A stretch of DNA of 64,000 nt from Xanthostigma xanthostigma (GCA_963575645.1 OY754468.1:48495665-48559664); one strand, 5' to 3'; numbered from the stretch's first letter, positions 21,924 through 33,851 are shown. The notes: generated from the letters alone by a model not told the origin. A program made the numbers and translations.

Positions 21924-22468
21924 TCTATACCTACTAATATATTATAAAGCTGAAGAGTTTGTTTGTTTGTTTATTTGGTTGAACGCGCTAATCTCAGGAA
22001 CTATTGGTTCGAATTGAAACAAATAATTCTTTTTGTTGGATAGCCCATTTATCGAGGAAGGCTATAGACTGTATAATATCAGGTCACTATTATTTATTTC
22101 TGAAATAAAATGTATTACAATACTAATATATAAAGCAGAAGAGTTTGTTTGGTTGAACGCGCTAATCTCAGGAACTACTGGTTCGAATTGAAAACAAATT
22201 TTTTTGTTGGATAGCTTATTTACCGATGAAGGCTATAGGCTATATAATATCACGCTACAACCAATAGGAGTGGAGCATCAATGAAAAATGTTGCAAAATG
22301 TATCTCATAATTTGTCCGTCCGACAAAAACTTTTGAACGATAACTCCGGTCGTCATGAAATTTGGACACAACATTCATCTCGGTAAACTAAGATGAATGT
22401 ACGTACTCATGTACCTCCCCTCCCCATTCGTTCTTTTGCACCCGGGTGAAACCGGGCGGGACCGCTAG
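21924..22468 (+). mobile_element. Helitron-like elements: truncated copy followed by near-complete copy
   Basis: The first copy starts TCTATACCTACTAATATATT and breaks off near 22085. The second restarts at about 22118 and runs to a hairpin-like CCCGGGTGAAACCGGGCGGG and CTAG (22465-22468) before T. A 5' TC, a 3' hairpin, terminal CTAG and insertion before T are Helitron hallmarks. No Rep/helicase frame, so both are non-autonomous. Confidence 0.75.
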
Positions 22469-22890
22469 TTCAATAATAAAATTTTAATACGGCCAGCTTG
22501 ACTTTGTCCTTGGTCTTTGTAATTTTATAGTCGTGTTTATTTTAAGGCTAGATTTCGAAAAAATGGTTGTCAATAGACGGTAATACTATCTACGTTTTTT
22601 AATATAAAATACTGTTTTTCATTCAACGCAATTTTATGTTTTATATTTCAATCTTTCACCCCTTTTTTAACCCCACTTTTTCGACATGTAAAAAAACGAT
22701 GTTTGACTAGTTTGAAGAGCGTAATTTTACTTTGAACAGATGTAAATTTCAAGTTTTGGGTCGTAATTTTCGGTGCTCATCGCGCCAGCGTTCGAGAAAA
22801 CTGTACTCGCGCTGACCAGGTCGCCCCTATCCACCGCTGTCTTCAAAGTCACTTAGGGCAAATGCCTTTTTCGTCACTAATTACTTACAA
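22469..22890. other. intron sequence, nothing recognised
   Basis: About 420 bp without repeat copy or frame recognised; the last base A (22890) precedes the 5' TC of the next Helitron. Confidence 0.35.
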
Positions 22891-23874
22891 TCATATATAT
22901 TAATACGCTAAGGTTTAAGATGTTTGCCTCCCTTTTTAGAAAAAACCACACAATTTCTCCACATAAATTATATACCATTTTACAGATAATTGCTTCCTCT
23001 ACTGACATCGACAACTAAAAAATTTATTATTGCTATTGTTTTTGTAAATTAACCCATTGTGTGCTGGCGGTACCTACAAGTACCACATATTTTTACCTTT
23101 TGTTCCCACCCTTGAAATGTATAGTTGTGTGCTGACGGTACTCTTAAGTACCACAAATTTGAACCTCTGTATTCCCGGCTTTGATTTTTTTAAAGATTGT
23201 GTAATATTTTTCATAATTTTATGTTTATTTGCTACAAAAAGGAATAATGGATTGATATTGTCATCAAAATTATTTTTAATCATCAGACCGTTTTATGTAA
23301 AATAACTTCAACTGTAAATGCTGCCAACACAAAAATGATTTCTAAAACGTTATAAACATAGTGACCGAGAAGTACCAACAGTTATGCAGTCAAAAAACTA
23401 TTGAATTTTATATTTATCAAACGTTGAAACGTTCGGTACTTTGAAGTACCGTGAGCACACAACTACGTATTTTAAGGTTGGGAACAAGAGGTAAAAATAT
23501 GCGGTACTTGTATGTACCGTCAGCACATAACTATACGTTTACAAGCTGGACACAATGGGTTAATTAAACTCTGAACAACGTCTGCCATCTGACGGCGTAA
23601 CGTTAACACTTCGATCTGTCATCTGATCAACATATTGTAAATACTGCATACTGCCATCTGACGGGCAACAACGCTGAACAACGCTTTTGCTACTTGCGCC
23701 TCTATATGACAATTTTAGTAAAATATTTCTTTTACAACAAAAAGAAGAACATTATAAGCAGTGTGCAAAATTAGAAACGAATTGAATACCTGCAATCATA
23801 TTTAAAAAAATAATTTTGTAAAGTGATAATTATTATACTTATTTAGTGCGAATAATTCGCACAGGTCACGCTAG
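22891..23874 (+). mobile_element. non-autonomous Helitron carrying a piggyBac insertion
   Basis: Begins TCATATATATTAATACGCTA after A and ends with the hairpin GTGCGAATAATTCGCAC, 8 bp of spacer and CTAG before T. A second copy in reverse orientation (58301-58915) has the same two ends and the same A/T insertion context. The piggyBac-like element 23053-23559 interrupts it at a TTAA that is intact in the second copy. Confidence 0.85.
23053..23559. mobile_element. piggyBac-type MITE, TTAA duplication
   Basis: TTAA at 23049-23052 and 23560-23563; ends CCCATTGTGTGCTGGCGGTA and CTGGACACAATGGG are inverted, and a subterminal block GGTACTTGTATGTACCGTCA pairs with TGGCGGTACCTACAAGTACC. CCC-starting ends and TTAA are characteristic of piggyBac elements. 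Small frames on both strands are mirror shadows. Confidence 0.88.
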
Positions 23875-25926
23875 TATATTTGTTATTTATGTTAAAACAA
23901 AATAAAAGGGTCGTAAACACATTTCGATTATCCACAAAACAATATGTTGTGTGATTTAAAAAAACTTCAAACAGGTGCTATATATGTTAGTGTAAAAAAG
24001 AATAATTAATATTATTACTAAACGACAATTAATGTCGTTACATCTTCCTCTAATTAAAACTATTTTTATTTACAAAACATTTATGAAGTAGAAGGTTCTG
24101 TGTTTTGTTATGGATTAGTAATAAATTAGTTTGTTAGAAATAAAAACAAACAATATATTGGTTGGATTAATTGCAAAATAAAAACTTTTCAATTTTAAAT
24201 TAATTTATCTCGAAATGAATATTTAATGTCATTAAGAAAACGCTTCAAAAAATATCTCAAACAAACAACGTAAGCGAAAATATCAAATTAAAATTATAAG
24301 CTTACATTTGAATCTAGTTATTAATTAAAAACTTAAGTCGCGCAAAAAAACTAGCATTTTATTTTCGAATTAGTATTATTTTACTAAAGCGGGGACAACA
24401 CGTACAGATTTTTATTTGAATTAGTTTTGCAAATTCATTTTCAACATTTTCTTAATATAAGAAAATTTACTTTTGGCGCGAAATTAATTTTAATGTCATT
24501 TGTTTTTAGAAGAGCTTGCATGCAATTTTTCATCAAAATAAGCAAAACGAAAATATACGTCAATTAGAACAAGTTATGAAATATGACAAACATAAAAATA
24601 ACTTATTAAAGTAAATATTGCACAGAAACTTTAACAAATTATTGTACGTAATTCAATGAGTTGTTTAATGTTTCTCAGATTTTAGAGCTTGTTCCAATCG
24701 ACGTGAGTATTTTCGTCTCTCAAAATAATAAAAAAATCCAGACAGATAAGTACCCTATTTTATTAATAAGTTATATTTAGCTAGTTTTCTTGAGCAAAAA
24801 GCACGAAACTTAACACTTTTAATATAAAAAATAAACAACAAATATTAATTCAATTCAGCTAATGTTTTAAAGTAAACACAACAAAAATTAGAAGGGTTTA
24901 TACGTTACAGCGTTAGAGCTTGTCGTCGACTAGAGAAAAGCTGTGCTTTACCGGCGCTAGTGAAGCTTACAAACTATTTAAAATAAATATTTTTTAGTAG
25001 AGTAGCCAGGTCAAACTATCGCACAGCAGACCAATAGAAAACAGCCAGAAGCGTTCTTAGAACGAGACAAAAGATTGATTTAAGCATATATCTAACACTC
25101 CTATATCGCTAGTCGGGGTGTGGTTCAACCTGTCTGCGTCAAATGTTATGCGCATGTCCGAGAATATACTTGCCCCACTACAGTCGCAACGCTTGCGCAT
25201 AACGGTTCGAGTATAAATAAGTGAGATAGAAGTATGCTGTTGCTGTCTCTCTTGGTGGCAACTAGCAATATAGGTGTATTAAATCTATGATCGTGAAACA
25301 CTTTTTTGTTTAGTGTATTTATAGATAATGTAGCAAGTTTTGTTACATTAACTCTGTCTCTTTTTTACAATATTGTCAAAATTAGTTTTTCTTAGCTACG
25401 CTGGAAAAAAGAATGTTGTTATTATTTTGGAAAAATTTAATTGATTAATTTCTTCTCTAGAGAAAACATCACTTTACGAATTATTTATAATTCAATTAAA
25501 GCGTTTTATTTTTTTTTAAGTAAGAACTTAATAGTGCTTACAATAGTTTGTTAGAGCTCTACTAGTGCCGGCACAACACAGCTTTATGCACAGTGTACGG
25601 CAAGCTTTAGGCTGTAAAGTTAACGTTAAAAATGGTCATTAAAACAGTAATAAAGTATGTATTATGTTTACTGTGTTGGATTTGAAACATTTAGAGTTAC
25701 GTTTATGTTGTAAGGAAGATGTAACAATAAATAATTGTCCCATTTGAATGGCAGTCCTAGAGGCCACTTACTGGGATGGATGCAGGCTTGTTCACCACTA
25801 CTACGTCCTCATCCATGTGAACAATGGTGATCGGGTGACACGTAACTGGCACCTCGTGTCTGCAATCAGAACATCACATTGCAATATATATAAATTATTG
25901 AAATATCAAGATCAAACAAACTTATC
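23875..25926. other. intron sequence, mostly unassigned
   Basis: Two kilobases without a confirmed element. The stretch 24900-25280 is more GC-rich. A 78-codon frame from 25748 begins MAVLEATYWDGCRLVHHYYV and runs into the Penelope-like repeat; it could be a decayed coding fragment, but no family was recognised. Confidence 0.3.
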
Positions 25927-26073
25927 AATAAATAAAATTATCGACCAATTTTTCAGACAATATATTAACAAAAAATATAATTAATACATTAACGTTTCGA
26001 TTCGGATTTGTCTGAAAAATTGGTCGATAATTTTATTTATTGAAGAGTTCTAATCAGACGTTAATCAAAGATT
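25927..26073. repeat. Penelope-like repeat, family A copy 4 (short form)
   Basis: The left arm ends in the inverted motif ACGTTTCGATTCGGATTT and passes directly into the right arm GTCTGAAAAATTGGTCGATA, so the CTGAAGA half and central AT-rich spacer are deleted. The usual flank AGTTCTAATCAGACGTTAAT follows. Confidence 0.6.
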
Positions 26074-26195
26074 CAAACAAACTTATATCTTTCTACGGAG
26101 CAAGGATTGAAACCGTAAGTATTCAAAACTATTACGATTAAATTCCAATTACTGCATATTTTTTTCACTGAATTAGTGAAAGTATTATATAAAAC

Positions 26196-26727
26196 CAGAG
26201 TTTCCCAAACTTTTTTGTCTCGTAGACAACTTGCCATGTTTTTCGGTTTTGAGTAGACCCCCTGCTTATCTGATATTGATTTTTTGCAAGTTCATTAATT
26301 TCAAATGTATTTTTGACAACCGGTATAGTGCTACTCACTTTGAACGATTTAAATTTATAACGGTAGTGAAATGTAGTGTGAAATGTTTAGTTTTATACAT
26401 TTGTTAATTAGATTCAAATTAAAACGAACCAAATTAAAATTTAATTTCTGTTAGATAAAATAACTAAGCAAAAAATAAATGCTTTTAGTGTGAGGGTTGA
26501 ACCTGATGCTTTAATAATGAATTTTCAACATTTGGCATCAATTTAGTTAGATTTTTAAATCTCTTCGGTTAACGATGTCCAGTTTGTTTCTTTTTTTGTT
26601 AGGAGATTCACTATCGTTGACCCCCATTTTCATTTCATGGACCCCCAATTTTTTCCCCCTGACATGGACCCCTTGCAAGTTGTCGTCGACCCCTGGGGGT
26701 CGATATAGACCACTTTGGGAATCACTG
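26196..26727. mobile_element. hAT-type MITE, 8-bp duplication with one change
   Basis: Ends CAGAGTTTCCCAAACTTTTT and GACCACTTTGGGAATCACTG resemble the CAG(T/A)G.TTCCCAAA ends of hAT elements. Flanks TATAAAAC (26188-26195) and TATTAAAC (26728-26735) are an 8-bp duplication with one substitution. The undisturbed site ATTATATTAAACGAAAT survives in both tandem copies downstream (inverted), which proves the borders. Confidence 0.88.
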
Positions 26728-26814
26728 TATTAAACGAAATAGCTCTCGCAGCTAGTCGATTCTGCGGTGCATTGTGCTATATATGAGAGAAATCAAAAAT
26801 CAACTGTCGTGGGC

Positions 26815-26882
26815 ACTGTAGAGTAATGTAACTTAGCCAACGCGAAACTGGTTGTTTCGGGTTCAAGTCCTGGCAGTGACAC
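26815..26882 (+). tRNA. degenerate tRNA-like sequence
   Basis: GGGTTCAAGTCCTGGCAGTGACA ends like a tRNA T arm plus acceptor, preceded by GTAACTTAGCC and a candidate anticodon region. The D arm and anticodon stem are not convincingly paired. Best regarded as a tRNA relic or SINE head. Confidence 0.2.
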
Positions 26883-27342
26883 TTAAATTTTTCTTATATA
26901 TAAGCCTTCTAAAATATTATGACGATCATTTCGTTTAATATAATGCTTTCACTAATTCAGTGAAAAAAAATATGCTGTAATTGTAATTTAATCGTAATGA
27001 TTATTATTAGCCACTGTAATAATACAGTAAATAAAAAAATCTTTCTCTTGGTTTATTTGTTCAAAACTGTTTCATTTCATCAAGGTGTGGAGGTTTTCCC
27101 AATCTTCTTGGTTTCCTTCTTATATATAAGCCTTCTAAAATATTATGACGATAATTTCGTTTAATATAATGCTTTCACTAATTCAGTGAAAAAATATGCT
27201 GTAATTGGAAGAATTTAATCGTAATAATTATTATTAGCCGTTGTAAAAATACAGTAAATAAAAAATCTTTCTCTTGGTTTATTTGTTCAAAACTGTTTCA
27301 TTTCATCAAGGTGTGGAGGTTTTCCCAATCTTCTTGGTTTCC

Positions 27343-27857
27343 GGGTTCCACGCCGCCTTTGATAATGTCTACCGTAGGTGAAGCGTTCTTCATTTTGAAA
27401 TACAGCAATAATATCATCAAAAGCAGACATCGGAATGAAACAGAAAATCCGACAAAATTTATCAATTCGAAACCGTAATCGAAATATTCATTAAAATCGA
27501 AACGCAGACTCGACGTTCTTTTTTATTCGGTTTCAATCCATGCTACAGTTTTGAAAAAGAGCTTTCAGAGGTAAAAGAGCACATTAAAACACGCGTAAAA
27601 TCATACCAATTTTGTTTGTACGAATATTGAAATTTTTCACATATGTTTGACATTTTTCTTTTCTAAAACATCTGAGATATATATTATCTGACCCAGATAT
27701 TTCGATCGAGTTATATTTTATCATCCAAACACAACAAAATCAAAAATGTAAAAGCTTTGACTTAAAAAAAAGAGTGCATATAAATTAAAACATTCTAGGT
27801 TTAGTTTGTAAATACATAAAATTAAAAGGTCATAAAATGCAAACTTTGACAATTTAA
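27343..27857. other. intron sequence, start of the minus-strand frame noted above, otherwise unassigned
   Basis: GGTTTCAATCC at about 27530 is the inverse of GGATTGAAACCG at 26100, so the whole 26100-27540 block may be one element with these short inverted ends. This was not confirmed by a target duplication. Confidence 0.3.
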
Positions 27858-28558
27858 GGAGGTTGATGCGTTACAGTCCCAATCAAAAGTAAGTCGAATT
27901 CTAAATGGGAACTTTTCCATAATAAATTTTTACAAACGGTTATAAGTCGATGATACCAATAAATTATTATCATAAAGGCACAAATAATTTTTTTTTTAAT
28001 ATTAATTAATTATTTCAGTATTTTACTTAATGGACTAACTTTTGAATTTTTTGTACAAAGTTAGGTTAGAAAAAATAAACTTATGTAAATATCTGTATTT
28101 TACATATTTTTTGCAGTAAATAATTAAAAAAAGAAATTAGAAGTAATAAAAAATTAAAATTAAATCATTAAAACGTTGAAAAGTCAGTTAAAATTGTTAA
28201 AATTGTCAAGAATAAAAGTCCATAATCGAAAAGTGCTTAGGTTTAATAATTTTTTTTAGTGATTAAAAGTCTCCTAATTAAATTGGAAAAAATATTAAAA
28301 TATGCGTAAGACATCGATGCTTTACATAGTTTTCGGAACTGCTGACATTATTTGGTTATTTGCAAAAAATTAAAATGTACTGTTTGCATGCTAGGTTGAC
28401 ATATTTTCCAGACTACATGTAAAAATTATTTTAATTTTTAACTTTATAAATCTCCTAATGATTTTGGATTTTTTACAGAAAATTTTGTCATAAAAAATCT
28501 ATTAAAAAAACTTTATTTCAAATTTTTTTCATTATCTTCGTAAAACGGCTCAACCTCC
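27858..28558. mobile_element. TTAA-flanked non-autonomous element, family D copy 2
   Basis: Flanked by TTAA at 27854-27857 and 28559-28562, with ends GGAGGTTGATGCG and CGGCTCAACCTCC. Full-length homologue of 10112-10794; differences are scattered substitutions and small indels. Confidence 0.78.
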
Positions 28559-28932
28559 TTAATTGTTTGGCATTTTTTCAAAAATATTTTTATTAATTCT
28601 TGCATAATATTACATTTAAATGTAGTTTTTAAATTTAAATTCAGTAGGCCTGAACAATTCAACAGTTTAATATTTTTTCTCTTTTTTAAAACTAAAAAAG
28701 AGTTTGTGGCCAACATATTTTCTACGTAAGGGTACTGACGACTCAACCAACACGAATCCGGGTGTTTCAAGTTTCCATTTTTTTAAAGGCCATCCTGAAA
28801 TAATAATCATTCATTTTGGCAGATTCCAATGAACCATTAGGTGTTTATAGCCTTTTTTTAAATCATTTCGAAACCATTTAAAATTATTCTGAACTTTGTC
28901 TATTTATTGAAATTTATTTAATATTAAAAATA

Positions 28933-30401
28933 CAGTGTAATCTCGATATAATAACACTCAAGGGACCGTGCACTTTGTGGCGTTATTGAGAGTTGTCGTT
29001 AAACGGAGAGAAGAAATAATCCATTTATATTTTTATATTATTTGAAAGTTTGTTGGCAACTAACTTATCCAAAGGAGCTCAGCTAAGCATATGAAAGATA
29101 ATCCCAACAAACAAAAAAACGAATTTCTTAGAATAATCGGTACGCATGATGCCGACAACAAAGCAACAAAAGGGTCCAGTACGATAACACTATGCACCCA
29201 AATTTTGAAAAAAATTTTTTTAAGTCATAGAAAACGCTAAATTTTGACGTTCAAAAAAAAAAAAACTTTGCGGATTATTCACAAATTTCCTCAAAAATAC
29301 GTGAAAAAAATGGAACTACTTTTCGTCTTTCACTGTCATTTTTTGAATCTAACCAATCAAAAATCACAAATACACGTCATAGCAACTGGTGTAGAATTAT
29401 TGTATAACTATCTCACTTTGAATGCAGCTTTCGATTGTGTTATGGAAGCAGGGTCGTATTTAGATTCGCATACCCGTTTATCGTTCACCCCGGAATTGTT
29501 TTTTTTTAAAACTCAACATTTGCCCCTTCCCGTTTCACTGCGAGACAATTCGCATACCCCTTTATCGTTCACCCCAGAATTACAATTCGCATACCCGTTT
29601 ATCGTTCACCCCGGAATTGTTTTTTTAAAAACTCCACATTTGCCCCTTCCCGTTTCACTGCGAGACAATTCGCATACCCCTTTATCGTTCACCCCAGAAT
29701 TACAATTCGCATACCCCTTTATCGTTCACCCCGGAATTGTTTTTTTAAAAACTCCACATTTGCCCCTTCCCGTTTCACTGCGAGACAATTCGCATACCCC
29801 TTTATCGTTCACCCCAGAATTACAATTCGCATACCCGTTTATCGTTCACCCCGGAATTGTTTTTTTAAAAACTCCACATTTGCCCCTTCCCGTTTCACTG
29901 CGAGACAATTCGCATACCCCTTTATCAAAAAAAGCGGTGGTTTTCAATCATCATGAAAATGTGAGTTTTAAATTTAAAATTCGTTTTATAAATTAAAATT
30001 TCCAAATACGACTCTGCCCTGAACGTTCAATTGTATTTCATTCCAACCAATTGATATTTCTATCTTTGTTTATCATAGGTACAGGTATATATAACTTTCT
30101 CTTTTCTTATCACTATATAAGACAAGATAGCGATCGCTATAGTAAATAATAATATACTTACTATACCATATTTAATTTTTTTAAATTAATTTATAAAAAT
30201 TAATTTTCCGCACTTATAACGACCAATAACGCTGTTATATGTTATATAAATAATTGTGAATTTCCAGTGGATATTTTGCATAGCAAGTTATCGTACTCTC
30301 ACCGCAACAAAATAACAAACAAGTACTGTTTATTACTTAATGATGACGTATTGTTGATGTTATTTAGAGTAGGTGTGTCGTTATTTAGAGTGTATCCACT
30401 G
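28933..30401. mobile_element. Tigger/pogo-like element with internal 120-bp tandem array
   Basis: CAGTGTAATCTCGATATAAT at the left and the related inverse TTTAGAGTGTATCCACTG at the right, with TA on both sides (28931-28932 and 30402-30403). The left part includes CTCAAGGGACCGTGCACTTT, parallel to CTCGGTCCCTTGAG of the element at 56269-56796. The interior holds the tandem array 29463-29927. No complete transposase. Confidence 0.65.
29463..29927 (+). repeat. tandem array, exact 120-bp period, about four units
   Basis: TGCCCCTTCCCGTTTCACTG recurs at 29521, 29641, 29761 and 29881, exactly 120 bp apart, with only one or two substitutions per unit. Because 120 is a multiple of three, a 250-codon plus-strand frame (29244-29996) stays open through it with a 40-residue repeat containing HTPLSFTPELQFAYPFIVHP. 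I see no sign that this is a translated gene: no recognisable domain and no conserved start context. Confidence 0.85.
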
Positions 30402-31021
30402 TATGAGCAACAAGGTAAACCAACTAGAGTTACGTAATTTCGACGTTTTAAGGAGTTTGTCGTTATATCGAGTGACCTTAAGTGGAGTTAAGACTGTAAT
30501 TGGAAGTGAAAGTTTATTAGCTATTAAGTCTTTACCTAATTTGGTAGTCTATGCTATGGTATCACTGAAATCTGTCAAAAACAACAGGAAAATTTTTTAT
30601 TTTAGTTTTATTAAAACGAACATAGTCGCGGGTAAAGGCTAGTAAAACAATGTATAGTATTTGTAATGTGATTGAAAAACATACTTTCATTCGACTAGAC
30701 ATTAAATTAATTAAATTCTGAATGAAAATGTTAAACATTCACAAAGACTGAATACGTTCTCATTTCAAGGTATGTGATTAAAATGCTGTGAGCTGTTGCG
30801 TTTATCTTTAATGTCATGCTTTCCGCATAGATTTAATAAATTAAAATGCTAACCAAAAGCGAAACAAAGACTATTTTTATGTATTCATTATGTGAAATAT
30901 AAACAAAATAACGTCTGAGCATTCTTAAGGCATCCGCTTTACAAATTCACCGTTGTCAATTTTTGGATGTCCGAGCAAGGTCAATTCTCACACCAGAGGT
31001 TCTTCTTGGTAAAATCTACTA
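30402..31021. other. intron sequence, nothing recognised
   Basis: Contains a further GTCGTTATATCGAGTGACCTTAAG-like sequence at 30450, probably the edge of a second, degraded Tigger end. Otherwise no feature was recognised. Confidence 0.35.
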
Positions 31022-31697
31022 GGCGAGGAGCCAGCAATCCTGAAAGCTCCGTGATTAAGGATAATACAATTTTTAATGAAAATTGAAAGCTTACACTTAG
31101 ACGAATAAGATGCACTTGGTCGGCCGAAAATGTTTTAAAATAAATTATATATTATTAAATGTCTTTAATGTTTCTCTGTCATCGCGGATTTTGATCTTTC
31201 CTAGGTAATTTTGTGGAAAAATTTCGTACTTATTCAGAAAAAATCCGGCCGACTAATGTTTTTTAGCCAGAAAGGTCCCGCAAACTTATTTAAATGATGA
31301 CGTGATAAGGGGTACAATTTCTCCATTATCACGGAATCCTTTTTTTTTATTTTACGTGTTTTAATGTCTATTTCAAAAATATCTTGGTATGCGTGCTTAG
31401 AAACAGCCGGAAGTATCGCGCATACCGGTTTTTAATTATTAAAAATTGGTTGTCTGTAAAGTCGGTTTACGGACGATAGTTTTACGTGATAACGTATTCC
31501 GTAATACATAACCTAAATTTTAGTAGCTGTCAAACTTGAGCCGAAGCATACTGCGCTCTCGCTTGCACGCACAGGGCCAGGCGGAACGTTACACTTTTTC
31601 GTGCGTGCAGCTGGTGTTTCATCAATTTATAAGACGTTATCACGTCAAAAATTGTATTATCTTTAATCACGGAGCTTTCAGGATTGCTGGCTCCCGG
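31022..31697. repeat. inverted-repeat element enclosing a TTGG...CGTC element
   Basis: GAGCCAGCAATCCTGAAAGC (about 31028) and its inverse GCTTTCAGGATTGCTGGCTC (about 31675) form 50-bp arms, including CTCCGTGATTAA and AATACAATTTTT. The TTGG element 31446-31646 lies directly against the right arm. Confidence 0.55.
31446..31646 (+). mobile_element. unclassified TTGG...CGTC element, copy 1 (short)
   Basis: Starts TTGGTTGTCTGTAAAGTCGG, continues ACGATAGTTTTACGTGATAA, and ends TTATAAGACGTTATCACGTC before an A run. Other copies: 43622-46158 (minus), 48064-48228 (minus) and 54139-54704 (plus). Ends are conserved while the middle differs in length and content. Confidence 0.7.
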
Positions 31698-32064
31698 ACT
31701 ATACAGTATATTATAAAGAGGCAAAATATATTTGTTTAAGTTTGTATGTAGAAGTTAATCTCAGGAACTACTGAAGTGATTCTGAAAATTTTTTCACCAA
31801 TAAAAAGCTACACTATCCCGAAGTAATGTAGGCTATGTTCCATTTTAATAAAACAATAAAAATCCAAAAAAAAAACTGGCTAAATTTGAGTACGTGGTGG
31901 GAGTACAGTAATTTTATGGTGGAAGTACGGGTATATACATTTTTTTTTAATATTCAAAACTGACTATTGTTGTAGTCTCGCTCGGCAAGACTATAATACG
32001 GTGAAGCCGAAGGCTCCACTACTGTTGTCTCAATCGCGTGCGGAGCTGCGGGTGACGGCTAGTC
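31698..32064 (+). mobile_element. Helitron-like element
   Basis: An ACTATACAGTATATTATAAA start, TTAATCTCAGGAACTACTGA in the body and GTGACGGCTAG before T at 32055-32064 follow the pattern of the other Helitron-like copies. The 5' end is uncertain. Confidence 0.5.
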
Positions 32065-32225
32065 AGTAAATTATTTTTATTTTTGTGCGATTATTTCTGA
32101 AATAAAAATATCTCTAGAGGTAGGTAGGAGTATAACCGCGGTACTAGTATAGATGATTTAGTTATTTCGTTAATAGATGGCAATAAAAAATTAATGAGAA
32201 GGCATTTGATTTAAAAATAGATCTG

Positions 32226-32384
32226 TTCCAAACAACCGAGAACGATAACAGAACCGTACTGGATTGTTACTGCGCAAAACTGTCTTGCGCAGTATCGATT
32301 TTAGAGTTAGTGCAAAAAACAGTCTTGCGCAGTGACAAGACTGTGTACGGTTCTGTTACCGTTCGTGGCTGCTTGGAGCAAACC
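32226..32384. repeat. hairpin MITE
   Basis: TTCCAAACAACCGAGAACGA ... GTTACCGTTCGTGGCTGCTTGG, with the inner arms ACAGAACCGTAC / GTACGGTTCTGT and CTGCGCAAAACTGTCTTGCG repeats. 159 bp, imperfect hairpin. Confidence 0.6.
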
Positions 32385-33479
32385 ATGTTAATTTATGTCA
32401 CTTATATACCGTTAATTGCAATTTAGAAACGTGCATAAATTTTCAGAAGGTCGATTTTAAATTTTATGAAAATCTTAAAATTTTACACAGTGACTCCCTT
32501 AAGAATGACGTCACAGGCATTTATTCCGTGGAAGTGTTTCATAATTCTATTCTTTTTATTTTAGGAAAAAGCGACATGAAATTTTATACTTGAAACTGAA
32601 TATTTAAGTATTTTTTTTCTACTTTCCTGCAACTCAAACACATTAAAAGTTGTCGAAGGCAAAACCACTAAAAGGTTTTCACTTTGCTTAGAAGTTGGTA
32701 AAAGTTTGCATTCTTCCTGCAATGTCTTATTTTCTGAAAATTTCATTTTCTTTGCACAATTATTTCAAGGTATGTTCTATTATTCAAAAATTACTACAAA
32801 GTTTGCGGACGTTCGAAATAAATTAAAAATACGTTGGTTGGCCAATATATTAAAGATTAATTAAATACTACAAACCAGGAGTGGCGCATTGCCATTTTCT
32901 CGACAAATCAGATTTATTTTTCAAAATCATATTTCATAACTTTTTAAACGGGGTTATTTTCTTACTAAACATCGCTGTTTTCGTGTAACAAACGTCATTA
33001 CGACCTTGATACACGCCATTTTCGTTCGAATAGTATATTCTAAGTCCGCCAGTTTAGTTACTCTTTATTAATTGTAGATTATAGACGCTCTACAACTTAG
33101 TTCATTAGCGTCTTTAAGAAGTTTGACGCTCGAAAAACTAGGTATAAAAAAAACTTTTTTTTGGTGCAACCGTTAAGTATATAAAGTGATCCTTTTTTAT
33201 ACATATATATAGTAGTTTTATGAACAATTTGAAATATTGACGATTAAGAAAAATTAAAAAATGGCGGAGATATGAGCCGATAAGTAGGACCCTCTTTTGA
33301 AAAACCTTGCTTATGGTGTACATGATTTCTGTGTTATAGGCATTGTGAGAAACATAAAAATTTTTTTTGCTTATTTAAAAGGCCAATAGCTACAATGTGA
33401 CGGAGGATAAAAGTTTTCAAATTTTTGTTAGTAGAAATAACAGCTGTTTGAAAAAAAAAGTCGATAGCTCAGATACAAT
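32385..33479. other. intron sequence, nothing recognised
   Basis: No repeat copy or coding frame identified over about 1.1 kb. Confidence 0.35.
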
Positions 33480-33840
33480 GTGCTTCATCGAGTTAACAAT
33501 CGACAAATAATTGTGACATAAATTGACAGTCAGTACTGAGGTAACTGCTGAGATAAATGAACTGTATATAGTTAATAAATAAGTGGGCTAAATAAATTTT
33601 GGTGTGTTCCTGTGTTGTAAATATTTTGTGTACATAAATAGTGACTTTGTATTCTTTAATACTTAATCTTTTATTTTATTAGATAAAATTTGTCGTTTTG
33701 TTTCTGTTACGTTATAGAGAAGTGCTTTTAGTTTGTCTGTTTATTTTTTGTTTTGTTAACTTTTCACTATTGTAAATAAATATGTTCCACCACTAGAACA
33801 ATCTTGTTACAGTATATTTATGTTGCGCTTTGTCTGGGAC
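33480..33840 (+). repeat. dispersed repeat R, uninterrupted copy
   Basis: Shares GGTGTGTTCCTG, TGTAAATATTTTGTG, AGAAGTGCTTTT and TTGTAAATAAAT with 43311-46330, where the same repeat is split after AGAAGTGCTTTT by a 2.5-kb element. This copy shows the empty join AGTGCTTTTAGTTTGTCTGT. It ends about 10 bp from an RPUSD2 donor site. Confidence 0.65.
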
Positions 33841-33851
33841 AAATACATTAC

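Larger units (their letters stand above)
26120..27342. repeat. local repeat in one inverted and two tandem copies
   Basis: Copies at 26893-27117 and 27118-27342 are direct tandem repeats of about 225 bp (shared TTTCACTAATTCAGTGAAAA and TCATCAAGGTGTGGAGGTTT). The inverted sequence 26120-26195 plus 26728-26750 matches their first third and is split by the hAT element at 26196. On the minus strand, the region beginning near 27430 encodes MSAFDDIIAVFQNEERFTYG and continues to a stop at about 27073, a possible remnant of a transposon-encoded protein. Confidence 0.65.

Noticed and set aside
29463..29927. CRISPR array
   Set aside because: The repeats are contiguous 120-bp units without spacers and the genome is eukaryotic.
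29244..29996. 250-aa frame treated as a gene
   Set aside because: Its length comes from a 120-bp tandem repeat that is a multiple of three; no domain, no splice context, and it lies inside a transposon.
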